Source: Helochares maculicollis
Lineage: Eukaryota > Arthropoda > Insecta > Coleoptera > Hydrophilidae
Length of the DNA: 45,944 nucleotides
Assembly (NCBI GenBank): GCA_033557835.1
Contig: JAWQRO010000257.1
Coordinates: 1 to 45,944 of the forward strand
Direction: 5' to 3'
Shown here piece after piece: positions 22,933 through 37,205 of this stretch (position 1 is the stretch's first letter; every line of letters begins with the position of its first letter). The notes under the pieces were generated by a model, which ran no database searches, was not told the origin of the DNA, and was given only the letters and a program-made list of their open reading frames with translations. The translations under genes were made by a program, and so were the position numbers.

Positions 22933-25900
22933 GTACTCTTTATTATCTTTCTCGCTCCTATTTATTAATCTTACCTACACGTAGAACACCAACAATAATG
23001 GAGTTGGCTAATAATATCATGGGTGCTCTGGGAAATAATGGAGCCCCAGTATTGTAAAATATGAATCCGAATAGAGAGTGTACTTATGCTGCGCTGGTTT
23101 TAATCACTTTTAAATAGGTTGGTGCAGATTAACTGCATCTACATGCTCATGAAGATTAACTTTTAATACCTTATTATTTTCTTTGCCCACCACAACAAGC
23201 AATTGCAGTTACCTCTATTTTTATTACTGTTGTTTTTTCCGTTTTTATCGACCCTAATATTTTCTAGGCAAACTCGGAAATTATTGTAATGACAAAGATG
23301 TTTGCAAGCTAGAACTCTCTTTAATTGTTATAGAGCTTAAGCGATTTTAAATTATTTCAGATGTACTATTTTATTTTTAAAATAACTAGTCATTACCCTA
23401 TGGTCATTTTCGCGCCCTGATGAATTTGAAAAGTCTAGTTTTTGTACTTTAAAATAGAACGAAATATAAAGTCAAAGCAGTACAGCAACATAACATATAA
23501 AAATTTTAATTTTAAAGAATCCTGTCTATTAATAGTACATATAGTGTACATCCTTTAACCTAAATACGTTATTTATTTCGGTCAACCAAATATTTCGTAT
23601 TCTTAATCGATTTGTTTAAATGAATGCTCGCGGAACTACAAGCAGTCCGAAAATGTTTAGTAAACGTGAGCGATGCCAAACAAATTGATTAAAATGCCAA
23701 GAAAGGTGGCACTAAAAGCATTATTAGCGGACTTAACATTCTTTATGCTAAATTATTAATGTAAACCGTGAAGAATATAAAGTTTAGGTCTAAGCTACAT
23801 TTTCTTCATAGGATTTTTTTACTGTTTTTGAACACGAAACTCTTACAATATTTGATTTATCCAATTAGTTGGTCTTTTGTGACTTGGAATAATTAAATTT
23901 CGTTTGATTAAAAAATGCAACTAAGTGATGTAAAAAAATGTCATAATCTCATCTAGAATACAAATGTTGTCTACGAAACTAGACTAGATTCAAGTAAGCG
24001 ACTCGTAAGTATAAGCGTGGAACCAGCTTGTTATGAGTTTTCAATAGTTAATATGTCTCTTACAAGTAAGTCACAAAATTAATTTTATATTATTTTTTCT
24101 CGGAGAGGTGACTGTGAGCTTTCGTAAGTCATGCAGAGAACTTTGATGACTATGGATTCATAATCTTACCAATATAATATACAAATGTAAGTAATTTATA
24201 ACACGTGAAAAACACGTTCATCTGCAAGAGCGAACTAAAACTTCATTCACAAATGAGTATTCAATAATTCATGAAAATTGATAAGACGAAATCTAGAACC
24301 TTTGAACTCAGCACTCATTTGCATATGCTCTTTTCTACATGGATGCTGTGAAAAGACTTCTTGGCTTCATAAAAATTAAGCTGTGCTTCAAAGATCAATA
24401 CTGTTGTAAAATATCTATACTTTTTACATTATCGTGTAACTACGCGAAGTATAATAAAGAGAATGGTATTACGATCACGACAAAATGCGATCTCGAGATT
24501 TAAATTGATTTTCACGTTTTGCGGGCCACTGAATTCATTTTGATCATTGTTGTTTGTGTATGTATGTAAACACGATAGCGATTAAACGGTTCGACATGGA
24601 GCGATATTTGGCGCACAGCTATTCTTCTTCCGTATCAACTTTTGAAGCATATAGGAGTACCGGAAGTGCCTGTTTACCTACTCCGTTTTTTAAGCAAACT
24701 AGTCAATAAAATAGAGCTATCGAGTTGAAATTTGGTCTATATTTTAAATGTCACGAAAAAATGGTAGATACACATTTTCAACATGATCGAGGCATCGGAA
24801 GTACAATTTTTGTATTTTCGAAAATTCCATTGCAAAATTAGCTGTAGGGAGAAGTTCTGCGTAAATTGAAAATCGAAAGTGGGACTTCACAATTAAAATT
24901 TTATTTTTACGTGTCTTATAAAATGCTATATTAGAGACTACTTAAAAATAAATTTGCAATATTTTTAAATACAAGAAGTTGCCCATTAGCTCAAGTTATA
25001 TTAAAAATGGCGTCTTATATATGTACTCCAAAATAATTGACTATTATAAACTTATTGTATTGTTGAATATTGCGTTGAAGCAAATGTAAATTATAAAAAT
25101 TTAAAATATGAGTTTTATTTGTAGTAAGTTTTTGTTGGTTAATTAGTTAAGATTAGCAGTTACTTGTACGCAGTACATTATTAAGGAATATTGAGTGGAG
25201 ATACTCAATTAGATTCCTAGTGCAAGGGAAAACTTTTGCTTTCCATATACGATTGATAACAAGACCGCTGATTATAATTACACATTCATAAGGGTCTTTT
25301 GTTATTTTTGTCAATAATCCTCGAGTCCTTGGTCTGTGCAACTGGTATTTGACTCAATATCAACTTTTCAAAAATACAATCTTTTTGATGAGTAAATCAA
25401 CTGCAGGTATCGGATTTGGGCTTCCTATTGGGTGTATAACTTAGCTTTATGGATTTTATAAAAAATTGTGTATCTTTTATACTAAACATTCTTTTAGAAC
25501 GACGTGTTGAAATTCCACATTAAAATTTAGTGTTACATAGTCCTTGATAGCGAATAAAAAACATTTTTAATCGTGTTTAAACATGTATTTCGTAACAACA
25601 AAGCAACATTTGCTAGAAGACCTACGGTTTTGCTTTAATAAAAAAATTGAGCTACTGAAAGTGTTCGTCTTTTTTAAGAAACTTATGGTGTTCATGCATC
25701 AATTCAATAGACTTTCTAAAATTAGTGACAAAAGGGCAACCAAAAAATTCGAAGCAATATTATTGTGCTGCTAACACCGAACGAAACTTTTTCTGCTAAA
25801 CGTCACAAATAACAATTGATAGATTTGAATCATGCATTGAACAAAAATCTAAGTTGTTTTTTTGATATATCTTCTACTGCTATTTAATATAATCAGTTGC

Positions 25901-28882
25901 TTTATATGTACTAATTGCCTCATATTTGAAGGTGATCTAAAAATGTTCATGCAAATGAAGACTTAAGTCAACTGATTATTTTTTGGGAACATGCAAATAA
26001 AATATTTACCAGGACGGGAAAAATCTTGGGTTTTGGGATTAAATGAATCAAAATCCTTAAACGTAAAAAAGTGTTAAGTTATGTGACGTTTGTTTTATTA
26101 TTTGTATAATATTAGAATAGAAAACCTTTAAATGAAATTTGTTGGATTGATTTATTATACGTTAAAATATGGTTAAGTTCATTACTTCCAGATATTTTAC
26201 TGTTTTAAAACGTTATCTGACGTCGTGTGATTTCATAATATTCAAGCGCTCAAAAGCCTTCAAAGCGTGACAATTACCACAATTTCAATATTGAATTTTT
26301 TCATACAAAACCGTCTCTACTATAAATTTTATATTTTCGAAAATTTTGTGTTAAAGCGCACCACCCTTTTTTACTTGAGGTCTATACTGCTATTCGAGTT
26401 AATCATTTTATATAAATGAAATTTATCAACTATTATTAGTGAAATACGCGAGCTTAATTAATAAATTTTATTACGAAGATGGATATTAACAACTTTATCG
26501 ACTTTAATTGACTTTTGATCACTGTAGTACCTTTTCTAAACTATACGAAGCAATATGTATCCTGAAAATGTGAAAACTTTAAAAGAAAGGGTAATTTTAA
26601 AAATCAAATGATTCACAGGGAAATAATTCAAAACTAAATTAGATCGCAATTTTAACAGCAAGAATACAACGCGGTATTAATCCGTTTAGATTCAAATTAA
26701 AAAAAGTTACGAAAATATTATATTGCAGCTTGTGCAACCTTAATTCGTTTCAGTCTACATCTTCATTCCTAATTAAAATAAAAGTTCGATGGCTCAACTA
26801 GCTTCAACGAATTTTTCAAATGAAGCTATATACACCCAAACAGCATCACGAACATTTCAATGGGAAAATAAACAATCCACCCATTAAACGAACAAGATAA
26901 ATAACTTATGCAAAGTGAGTAGCACTTTCTCATTATTAAAACATAAAACAATTTTAACTATTCATCCCACGTTTAGTATCATAACGTACTACGTTTGTCC
27001 GTCGGTCCGTCCGTTCGTCTGTCCATACTTACATTAAATTATCCATTATACTTTCACAATACTTATTTAAATGAGTTCAACTGGTCAAGATATTATCAAG
27101 AAAAAAATTCTTTGTAATCATGTAAATTTATTATGATGTAACTTCGGCGGGCGGCGGTTAACAAGCATAAATTCTAGATCTATGTGTTTATTTATGGCGT
27201 GGCGGGCATTTACCATGTAACTCAATTAAATCGCGCAACAAGGAAAAACTAAACCGTACTTATTTGCAACACATTAGTCCTGTCAGAGCGTTAAATAGCG
27301 TAGCAAGGTATTAACGAAACGTCCGCACTTTTTCAACTAAGAGAACAACTTGCCTTGACAAAGCGAGAGTACATGACATGAAAACACTGTAGGGCTGTAA
27401 TTTTCAAAATTGCCTACAGGCACCGAAATAACTCAATTATGTACAATATACGAACGCTCCAATGTATTTCCGGCACAGTTGCTTACCATAAATCATATCT
27501 TCTACCACTCATAAAAATTAAAATGAATTTGTATGCGGGATTTAAATAATTGAAACTAAGTAAGTTAGAAATTCCAAGTAATTAACCGTGTTTTGTGCGA
27601 GAATAAAAGCAAGTAGGTGAGGCTAGTCGTGGGTCATTTGGGGCTGAGTTTGAGGATGATTGATAGCGATGCAAAGACATGATTGTTCTTAATGTACCTA
27701 TTCTTTGCAATTAGAATTTGCAAGTGATTCTGACGTTATTGAGTGATGTTTGAAGCTTGAAGAGAAAGGAAGACTAGGCTGTTAATGAAAACACTAAGTT
27801 TTGTTATTCGACATTTTCATTATATATAATACTGGCCTACTTATATTTGAATCTTTGATATTGTTGAAAAAGTTGGGAATTTAAACGAATAAAGTATTAA
27901 TAAAATGCTATTTCATGTTATGTATGTCAAAACTTTTTGGAGGTAGTTAGAAGGCACTGCGTTGGCTCACTAATAGCATTTCTGTATATTTATAATTATC
28001 CAACTCTGGTAATCAAAAATTATTTTGACTCATAGAGCCATAGATTGCAATCTGTTCAAAAAATGTATAAAGTAGGCAAACTGGTAAATACGTTATAATT
28101 TTGAGCAGAAATATTAATCATGGTAAATGGGTGAATCCACTAAGCATAACAAACTGGTATCGGTTGGCGAAATCTAAAGTAAAAAAATTGCTTAAAAGTG
28201 AATTTTGGCAACATTCCGCAAACAAGTCGGTACCACTGGTTTCCTACTTTAGTGCTAACGAAATACTTTTGAAGATACAATCTCCGCTCATGTTAAGCAA
28301 CTGTGGCAAATTCATCCAGATTGTTTTTTTTTCTCTTCTAATTGACCTGTAGGCGGTTATTGTTCATAGCCTAGCCATTTTTTACGCGCAATGCGATTTG
28401 CTATCCCACATCAGGTACACTTTCGCTTTTACTATGGCCGTTGCCCATATGTAAAGCTCTTCGTTATACGCTATAGAAACATGTATGCACGTAATAAGCG
28501 CATAAACAAAAATAAAAACAATAACACGTCTCGCATACCAAATGCTAAACGGTAGAGAAGTGGCTCAGGAAGTCACATATGCATATGAGTGCATAGATTC
28601 TCGTGAAAGTGTGGGTGTGAGGAAGACAAGAGAGATTCCGAGAGTAGAGAGTGTATTTATTATCACCAGGAGTTGAATAAATCACCTTTATGTGTGTGTA
28701 CATGCCGGGTTTCTGGAAAATTACAATCGAGGAAGCTAGGGATTTTTTTTCATATATGCAAAACTAGCTGATTTTTAAGTATTGCGAGGAAACCCGCTTA
28801 TGGGCGTTTTACGTAATGAAACCCTGCAGGCATAAAATCTGTTTACAACGCCTTTAATTCCATTTCCTTTTTGGTTTTTCAG
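22933..28882 (+). other. Fhos intron, 5.95 kb: no further gene seen
   Basis: AT-rich intron with donor GTACTC and acceptor after a strong pyrimidine tract (CTTTTTGGTTTTTCAG). It includes a tetranucleotide-like GTCCGTCGGTCCGTCCGTTCG run at about 26998-27022. The open frame at 28101-28352 has no family resemblance and is not bounded by convincing splice sites. Confidence 0.55.
26998..27026. repeat. Short TCCG-type microsatellite
   Basis: An imperfect run of GTCC/GTTC tetranucleotides in an otherwise AT-rich intron, ending in GTCTGTCCAT. About seven units are visible. No coding sense is evident. Confidence 0.6.
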
Positions 28883-28941
28883 CAAGAAGAATTCCATAGT
28901 CCTACGAACGCAGCTCTCTGTTCGAGTGCACACAATAATCG
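28883..28941 (+). CDS. Fhos: Fhos, 59-nt common exon joining both N-termini to the FH3/DID domain
   Basis: A short internal exon with acceptor TTTTTCAG at 28875-28882 and a consensus donor G|GTGAGT at 28942. One base completes a Ser codon from either upstream arm, 19 codons follow (KKNSIVLRTQLSVRVHTII), and a final G completes GAA with the next exon. The block LRTQLSVRV followed by (I/A)ILEKLY is one of the most conserved stretches of FHOD1/FHOD3, at the boundary between the GTPase-binding domain and the FH3/DID domain. The exon is too small to show as an open frame; it was found by matching this motif. Both phases agree with the neighbouring exons, so confidence is high. Confidence 0.94.
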
Positions 28942-31900
28942 GTGAGTTTGTTTTATATATTTATATACTCCAGATTAAATAGCTCAACTGTGATCCATTT
29001 ATTTATACCAGCTAACATAATAATCAAATACTAATGTCACTAAGTAACAGTGTCTTAAACGAAATAATAAAAGTCTAGACTAATATTTACTATGGAAGAG
29101 TTGCAAAAAATTGGCTTGCACCAGCAAATATACTTTATAATAGTTATTTTATATGGACTGAAAATCTTAAGTAAATCTCATTTTTGGATTATTTTAAGCT
29201 TTAACCCAAATCACGCCTTAGCATAAATGGGAGATGAATCAACAATTAAATTATACCTATGAGAAAGTAGATTCGAGTATCTTTCGTTTGACACATAAAG
29301 AGCGTTAAAGATCCTTTTGTATCCAAGTACAATACATTGAAAAAAAATCAATGAATTCGAAAATATTTTTTTTCTAGTTTTTACCAACATTTACAGACTA
29401 AAACGTAATAACTGTATACATAGGAAATGTGTATAATATTGTCTTAAGTATACAAGTATAATCTCAATGATTAGATCCAATAACACAAAGAAAATAATTC
29501 TACCACCACAAAACTTTTTTGAATATGAATAATATTAATTTTAAAATGCAATGAAATAGTCAGAGAACGTAAATTAAGTTAATTATTCAGTACGGTATAC
29601 AACATTTTTTTAATTAATAAAAAATTAGATAAAATTTAATTTAAAAAACATGGAAAAAATAAAAAACATTTAGATTTTGGTAGAAAACATTACAATCCGA
29701 TAAAAATATAAACAACATATTTAAATACTTGCTAAAAGCATAAATAGGTGCTTTTAATTGCCGACCACCAATAATTTTTGTCTACAGAATCAATAATGCT
29801 AAGGCTTAATTTAATGATTCTGGTAATTAGTGTCATTTTTAAATCTGATGACATGCATTGATTATTTCTTTGCTTTTAGTATACATTTATAATTTGAAGC
29901 ATTCGTATCTTCAATTACAACCGTCAACTTAAGATAACACATGTGAGAAATGGTTCTACCTTGAAGGAAGAAATATAATTCAGTAAACAAATACAGACTT
30001 TATTGAAAAAACTTGAGTCTGGAGAAACATCTAGACTGAGACTTATTGAAATACATACAAAATATTAAATAACATATTAATGCTAAAGAATTATTTTCAC
30101 TATTATTCGCCTCTTGTCACTCTGGAGGTCTATTGGGCGCTAGCAAAATGACACTTTTAACCTATGAAGAGAAAATCTTGATCATGAGAAAACATTCTAA
30201 CATATATTTTTATGAAAATTCCTTATGCACAGGAAATATTTCCAAAAACTATTCAATTATTTTATTTATTTATATCTTCATATTTTCTTCCTCTCAAAAA
30301 ATCTTTCGAATTGGTTTTAGATGTAAATCATGTAAATTAAGCCTTTAGTGAATATACTTCAGATATTAATGCGAAGAGAGATGAAGCGTATTGATTTGAT
30401 ATAAAGTTTTACAGGGCAATTTTAGTCAAATCAAATTATTCTTAAAGGCGAAGATCCTATGTTCCCGAAAAAAACGCGTTGTATAAAGATGTTAACGATC
30501 TTAATTTTGGTATGCCATCTTTGATAGTAAAGAGTTAACAATGTTAATTGGCGAGGGTAGAAATAAATCTTATAGTTTTTAATTCAAGGAGCTTAAGATA
30601 ACGCTTTCAATGGGCGAGCGAAGCAAAGCAAAGCGAGTTGCTTTTAAAAGTAGAAAGTCATTTTTGAATGTATTAAACTATTAGAGTGGGAATTTTAAGC
30701 CAGTCGTTCTTGAATCGAAGAATTCGAACTCTTGAGTTTAATTGTCGAACGAAGCGATGTACAGAATATTGTTTTTAAATTAATTTGACGTGCCGTTTTT
30801 AAATAAAAACGGCTTGGCTTCTTTTAATTGTGTTCTTGAAAATAAAGCTTTTAAATTAAAGGATTTAATTGGCGCTATTAACTATTTTTCACCTTTAAAA
30901 CAATTCTATTCGATTTTCTTAAATGAATTTTCCACTGTTGTCCATTTCTTTATTTAACGTCGAATAGTGGCAATCATCTGTATATCTAATTTGTGTGCAG
31001 TCGAAAATCACCGTTTCGTAGTCCGTAGAAGATCTTCAGATCAATTATCTATTACAGATGATAAACATATAACGTTTTGTAAAGATTAGTTCATGCAATC
31101 GATAAAGTTTTTTAAATGTCGGCTTCAAAGTCCAGGGACAAGAATCTATTTTTAGAAAGATTCAATAAGAACTATTTTTGTAATAATTTGAATTTTCAAA
31201 ATTTCAGCATTTTGGTGGTAAATATACACCAATTCATTGGTATGTTTAGATATAGCTGTTTTCTACTTGACGCCTAATAATATACCTTATTTTTGTGGTG
31301 CTGAATATATTGTATATCAAATTGAATCGATTTATTGGCATTTGTAAGGCCATTATTTTGCAATTATGCTCCGTCTCTATTTTCAAGCATTCATTTATAA
31401 AGAATTATTAACAATAATAAGGGACTACACATATTTAAACAGATAAAACAATGCAATTGAGTTCAATTTTACCTTTATAGTCGACGCATCGCGAATTTCT
31501 GTCGGGAACCGTCATTTTAAACAGTATTTCTTGTATACAAAATCCTTCTTCCGTTCCAAAGTTCACTTTCTCCAAAATTTGCAATCCCACAGTGTCCTTT
31601 AGCATAGCAAAGTTTAATTATAAGAGGACATACAGGTAATGGAGAACCGGGAGGTAATACCTGAATTCAACTCAATTGTCCAATTCAAATCTTTAAAGTT
31701 GCCTCACTGATAGGTTTCCTTTGAATAATTTAATTTATTGCAATTTAAAATTCATTTTACGCTTGCGTAATATGTACAAAGCAGCATTTTCATTAAATGC
31801 TATATATTCCTTTTTAATAAATGCTGTTCTGCTTTTTATTAAATGTTGCCTCGTTTTTTATTTGATGGTGTCTCGCTTTTTATTAGATTAAAAATGCTAG

Positions 31901-34900
31901 TTTGTACAGTCATAGAAAGTGATTTATATAAATACTCGACTGGCTTCACTCACCGCCTGTCTGGCGTTCATTTTCCTCCTTTTGTTGCTTATATCCGAAG
32001 AGAAATTCGTTCGTTTTAATTGAAAACAAAATTAATTAACGTGGAGCACTTACTCCATTTCAATTAAATTAAAAATCAACCGAAAGAAATTTTATTATCT
32101 GCTGAAGTATCAAAATTGGGTACAAATCTTATAATATTCAATATTTTATCGTTATTTGAGCACATTTTTCCTGCTATATCAAAAAAAATTCTGCTTATCT
32201 GAGTAAAAACACTTGCGGCAATATGCGTCAATTTTTAAGACCAAATGTTATGTTGTAGGAAATAGATAGGAAAATCTGCAAAACGTGCCTATTTTGGCAG
32301 GAAATGTAACTAAATATGAAATACCGATAAGATCCTTGATAGTTCTATTAGCATACTATCAATTCCACGAAATCTTGAAAGTCATTTACAAAACTGTTAA
32401 AGCTAAGCATTTTAGTCCGAGTCAAATTAAATCTAATCTGTCTTTATTTATTGCTAATTAAGTATTTTGTAATAAAAATCACGGGGTCTTAAAAGAAAAC
32501 TGCTAAAATCGAGCCGCTCTGTTTCTTTATGCTCCTTAAATGTGTATTCTCTTTTAATTTATGTGGATATGTTAGATATGATAATTACTATTGTAATCAA
32601 TTTTTGAAGCAAACAAATTAATATTCATATCTGATTATAAAAACTGAAGTTATATCGTGTCGCAGCATCTAATCTTCAGAGCACTGAAAAATAATATTTC
32701 GTTTAAGAGTTTCTCACAAACATTATGATCAACTTAGTATATTTTCAACTTAGTTCATGGTATACATTAATAATTTGTACGAGAATCATAAGCAGTCAAA
32801 AATTTCTTTAAGTATCTACATTATAAACGAAAAAAAAAAACAAAAAAAGTGATGCGATTTTAAAGATGTCTTTATGTATTAAGCTAAAATACGCTAACTT
32901 TAAGGCGAAATCTTGCAAAACGCCCAATCGTAATTTTTTTCCACGGGTTCAAAATTCTAATATCGGGCTCATTATTATGAACAAAGAAGCCTAGACATCA
33001 GCTCATCCATTATTTATAAATAAAATATCCCGTAATTTTTATTGATAATCACATCCCACAAACACAATTAATCCCCAATTAATTTTTATGTCGCGCGATT
33101 TTTCAATTTTTATTAACGCTTCAATAGGAAATGCCATCAACGATAGAATATAAAAATCGCCCTTGCCCCAACCAACTCGGCTGTTGCAATAAACGACAAT
33201 AATAGACACATATCATTTTTACAAACAGTATATTGTTCAAGCCGTGCACGTTCAATAGAGATAGCGAGTGAACACAAACGTTCAAAAAGGAATAGGTACT
33301 TTTTAAACATTAATTTTCCAGGTGCATTAATCACCAACACAAAGAACTTTTGTTTGGCCAATAATTAGCAGTAATAGTCTGAATGGGTTCATTACATTAT
33401 AAACCAGTCGTTTAATTAGTAAGTAATAAGCGCTATATTAAACAAAGTGCTCGCGAAAGTCTGTGCAAGTAATTATGATATACCTTGAAGGTTGCTGCGT
33501 TAATGCGTATCATCTGTGTTATGTGCACAGCTAATTTTTTAATGCCGCACAAATTTCACTATCCGTATATGAAAAATGAAATGAAATGACGGACGACCAC
33601 ACAAAAGTATGAATCACTTTCTACAAGTCTATTAAATAATGCAAATGTTGTTTTCGTGCAAGTGAATCTACCTAAGTATGTAGTTATGCGAAATGAATTT
33701 TAAATTTAGCTACATATTTTGACAGAGGCTCCTTCTGTTCCGTACAGGGATTTTGTGAAATATTGCTGTGAGTATCTACTATAGTTGAACTGTGCTACTT
33801 TGTGAATGAATTATTTTTATGGCAGTTTACTATGTTTGAATAATTTATTTATTTATGAGCGATTCCGGAAAATTTAAAATTTAAATTAGTGAATAATTTC
33901 AGCACGTTAACCCTTCTTGATTTTATTCATAATTTTTGAATGAATTTTCAAGCTCTCAAACTTATTGAAATTTAGTCGGAAGTCGCAGACTCTAAATGGA
34001 TCGATTTTCTTCCAATAATCGATATGGTGATCCGGACTAAATAAGTTCATCGTCATCAGCCAGAGATCATAATGATCGTGTAAAATTCGAAACGAAATTC
34101 TCATTACGCTCATGGTTCGTCTGATTTATGAAACTGCATAAAACCGCATCCACATAATTAAGAGCAAATCCACTTTCATAAAAAAAATATTTCCATCTGC
34201 TCGGCATACCTTACAATATTAAATAATTATAATAAATATGCATTAACCTTATTTCATAATGCAATAAACGCTTCAAGTGAGTGTCGCAATAAATAATAAG
34301 AGCGACTTTCGAAGTATCGATTTAAGAAAAGAAACTGAGACAGGACGTAGCTGTAGCAGCAAACAGTTCCGGAATATTGAACTTTATATTTTTATTGATT
34401 TCTTGCACTTGTCTCTTTTCACACGCTTGTCATTACCAAACAACTTATGTTTAAGATGTAAAACGTGGCGACAACCACGTTTTTTATCAGATTTTTATGA
34501 ATAATGGTGTGGTTTAACTGAAAGTGCCAACACGTGCGTTTTCAAGTCAAACTTAAAACTCAAATATTATATTCAAGATACACTGTTTAAATTATTACGT
34601 ACGGAAGATTATTTGTTCTTAATTTTTATTATGATTGTTACTTGTTTATCATTTCAAAGTTGTGATTGCTTGAAGCGCTAATTGTTCAAGAGATATGAAC
34701 TGTTTCGTTTAGTTTAATTTTTTATTAAGTGCTCTTTCTATTCTAAATTCTTTAATTCGCTAGTTAATGTGTTTGTGTTTGTCATAGATATGCTCTACAA
34801 TTTTTATATTTGATGTTTCGATTTTGACATTTAAAATTTTTCTCAAGGTTTTGAATGCGTCAATGCAGTATCCCAACAGGATTACAATTTAAATTTAAAA

Positions 34901-36159
34901 CGTCTGATCTAGTGTTTCTTCTTCATTAAAGTAAGGAGATAGATTTTAGTAATAGACTTCCAAGTATTTTTCATATGTGATTGGAATCAATATTAAGTTC
35001 CTCTTTTTGACTTTCTCATTACTAGAAACCCAAAAAAAACTGCCTAAGTGTTTTAAGTTTTAGCCCTTAATGCGCGGCGTGAACTTTTTTTATTTATAGA
35101 ATTTGTCTTTTATCTGCAATGAAAATCAATAGTAAGAGGTTCTTATGACTGGCAAAATCTGGTCTTGACAATTTCATGAAGGGTCGAAATTGAAGTTTTG
35201 TTTGCTGGAATGCTATGATCATCTATTGTTGCGAAGAAATGTGCCTAATACTTAACTAAACTTAAAAAAGTAGAGCTATTGTCTTTAGAAGATACTTTTG
35301 TTAACTTGTCATATGGTGAGTTTTGAAATCGCAGCCAAATACATGTCTATTTTATTGAATTTTAAAAATTTTTATAAATGAAGGGTTTACTGCAGGCTAT
35401 AGGCATCAAACGTAGATTATGTAGGCAATAGCAAATAATAAATTAAATAGTTGCTCTTTGTTAGATAGAAGCACTATCTATCAAAGAAATCATTGTGAAA
35501 AATTGTCATAATCTAAATCATTGTGAAATTGTTAAAGGAAAAAGTATAATTGGCTAACAATTTGAGAGAAAAGTAGATAGAAAGTCAATTATGATATAAC
35601 TACGTAACATATGTTTGACGCGGGAATTACATTCACTCCTAGGTTTTCTTGAAAGTATTTTTTTCTTTTAATCCTACTTTTGAACTTTTTTAAGAAACTA
35701 TAAGTTAAGGTAATTTCATCGATTGTATCTACGAAAATTTGCGTTTGATTAATAGTAACTTTGCGCAGGCAAAGAGAACTAAAGCATTTGGAAATAAAGT
35801 CGGAAAGTCAAATCCTCCCAAAACTTGCAAGAAATATTTTTTGTCAATTTAAACTACATTTACTCATTCCTCCTAAGATGGCTTTTGTTTTACATCAATA
35901 TTCACCTGCTTCTTCGTTTGACAATTTCAGGATGACTTATTTGTACTAAAACCTATACTTGCAAAGATTTTCTTGATCTTGCACTCTTTATAAAATATTT
36001 TTTCTAAATACCATAAACAACCGTATAACAAAGTAGTCTTTGCCAACTAAAACTTAAACCTGACACGCCTCCAAAACCAAACATATAGTGGAAAAAATGC
36101 AACGCTAAATTAGGATATATAGACATCAACAAAACATATAAATACCTTAGCTCTATAAA
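28942..36159 (+). other. Fhos large intron, first part: no gene seen
   Basis: AT-rich intronic sequence with no supported exon on either strand. A loose repetition of a TTTTTATTAAATGYTG-like phrase occurs at about 31805-31890. Open frames such as 33137-33361 minus, 33907-34113 minus and 35761-35949 plus show no domain. Confidence 0.45.
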
Positions 36160-37205
36160 TTGTCTGCTTCGTTCGTTCGGATTTTTAAAGAATAGTTTTT
36201 ACAACAAAACATTTTTCTTATCAAATATGTAATATCGGCCTTTTTCTAGAACCTCTTCCTGCCTCTCTGGGAGCTTTTTAATTACTCTCTCATAAAATTT
36301 GCGAAGCTTTTCTGAACAAAAGCGCTAAACGTCGCTTTTCACTTGCTGGTTGTTTTGGAACTCTAACCCCCACAAATGGCTGCTCAGATTGCAAGACAGA
36401 TGATAATCGAAAGGTTTGGAGAATACGAACAGTGAGGTAAAACTTCTTACTCAAGCTTAGACAGTTTCTGATGGGTAAGGCTGTGTGAGGGTGCGCGTTA
36501 TCATGGTGCAAGATAACATTACCCTGAGTAGTGAGCTTGGGCCGTTTTTCTTCCCCTGTCAACTTCAATCTATCCACCTGCGCGATGTAATAGTCCACAT
36601 TAATTGTTTGATTTGTTGAGAGCTCAATAAAGACTACTGCTTTGATATCGCACCAAATCGACAACAGTACCTTCTTGGGGCGAATGGCCTCTTAGACGTA
36701 GATTGAGAGGGTTCATCAGGTTTTGCCCATGATATTTTGCGCGTCACATTGTTGTAAATAATCCACTTTTCGTACCCTGTGGTGAGGTTCTTAACAAATG
36801 GTGTCTTTTATTCCTGATCCTGAGATTTTCGCAGATGTCAACGCCATTCAGGCGATTGGCCTTAGCGAGAAAGTGAGTTATCCACACATCGAGTTTACTC
36901 ACAAATCCGAGCTCTATTATAACTCCATAAACGGCTGACACTGACTTTTGGATACTTTCAGCTATTTTCCAAACTATTACGCGGAGATCAACGATAATTA
37001 AGTCTCTCACTTCCTCGGAAATAATGACTTTTGGCCGTCCTCATCTGGGAGCGTCCATTGCGGAAAAGGTGCCACTAGAAAATATATTAAACCAATTCTG
37101 GCAAGAGGTTGGTCGAAGTTACGATAGTGTTTGAAGAGATTCTACGTAATGAGAAGTGACGAAATGTTAACTAACGGATTAAGCGAACGAACTTTCCGAA
37201 CCCAA
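36160..37205 (-). mobile_element. Decayed mariner-family DNA transposon, copy 1
   Basis: About 1.05 kb. The right end, read inward, begins TTGGGTTCGGAAAGTTCG and is followed outside by TA (37206-37207), the mariner target. The left end near 36160 is more eroded (TTGTCTGCTTCGTTCGTTCG). The minus-strand frames 36744-37010 and 36290-36664 read as a mariner transposase: a GRPK linker with a helix-turn-helix (KIAESIQKSVSAVYGVI, then SKLDVWITHFL), then the YYIAQVDRLK stretch, and the catalytic second-Asp motif HHDNAHPHTA. The C-terminal KKLPERQEEV stretch lies past a stop. Frameshifts and stops make it inactive. The N-terminal part is largely missing. It is antisense to Fhos. Confidence 0.92.

Noticed and set aside
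28101..28352. 83-codon open frame 530 bp before the common Fhos exon
   Set aside because: Considered as another N-terminal exon, but no phase-2 donor supports it and the residues do not resemble any FHOD sequence.
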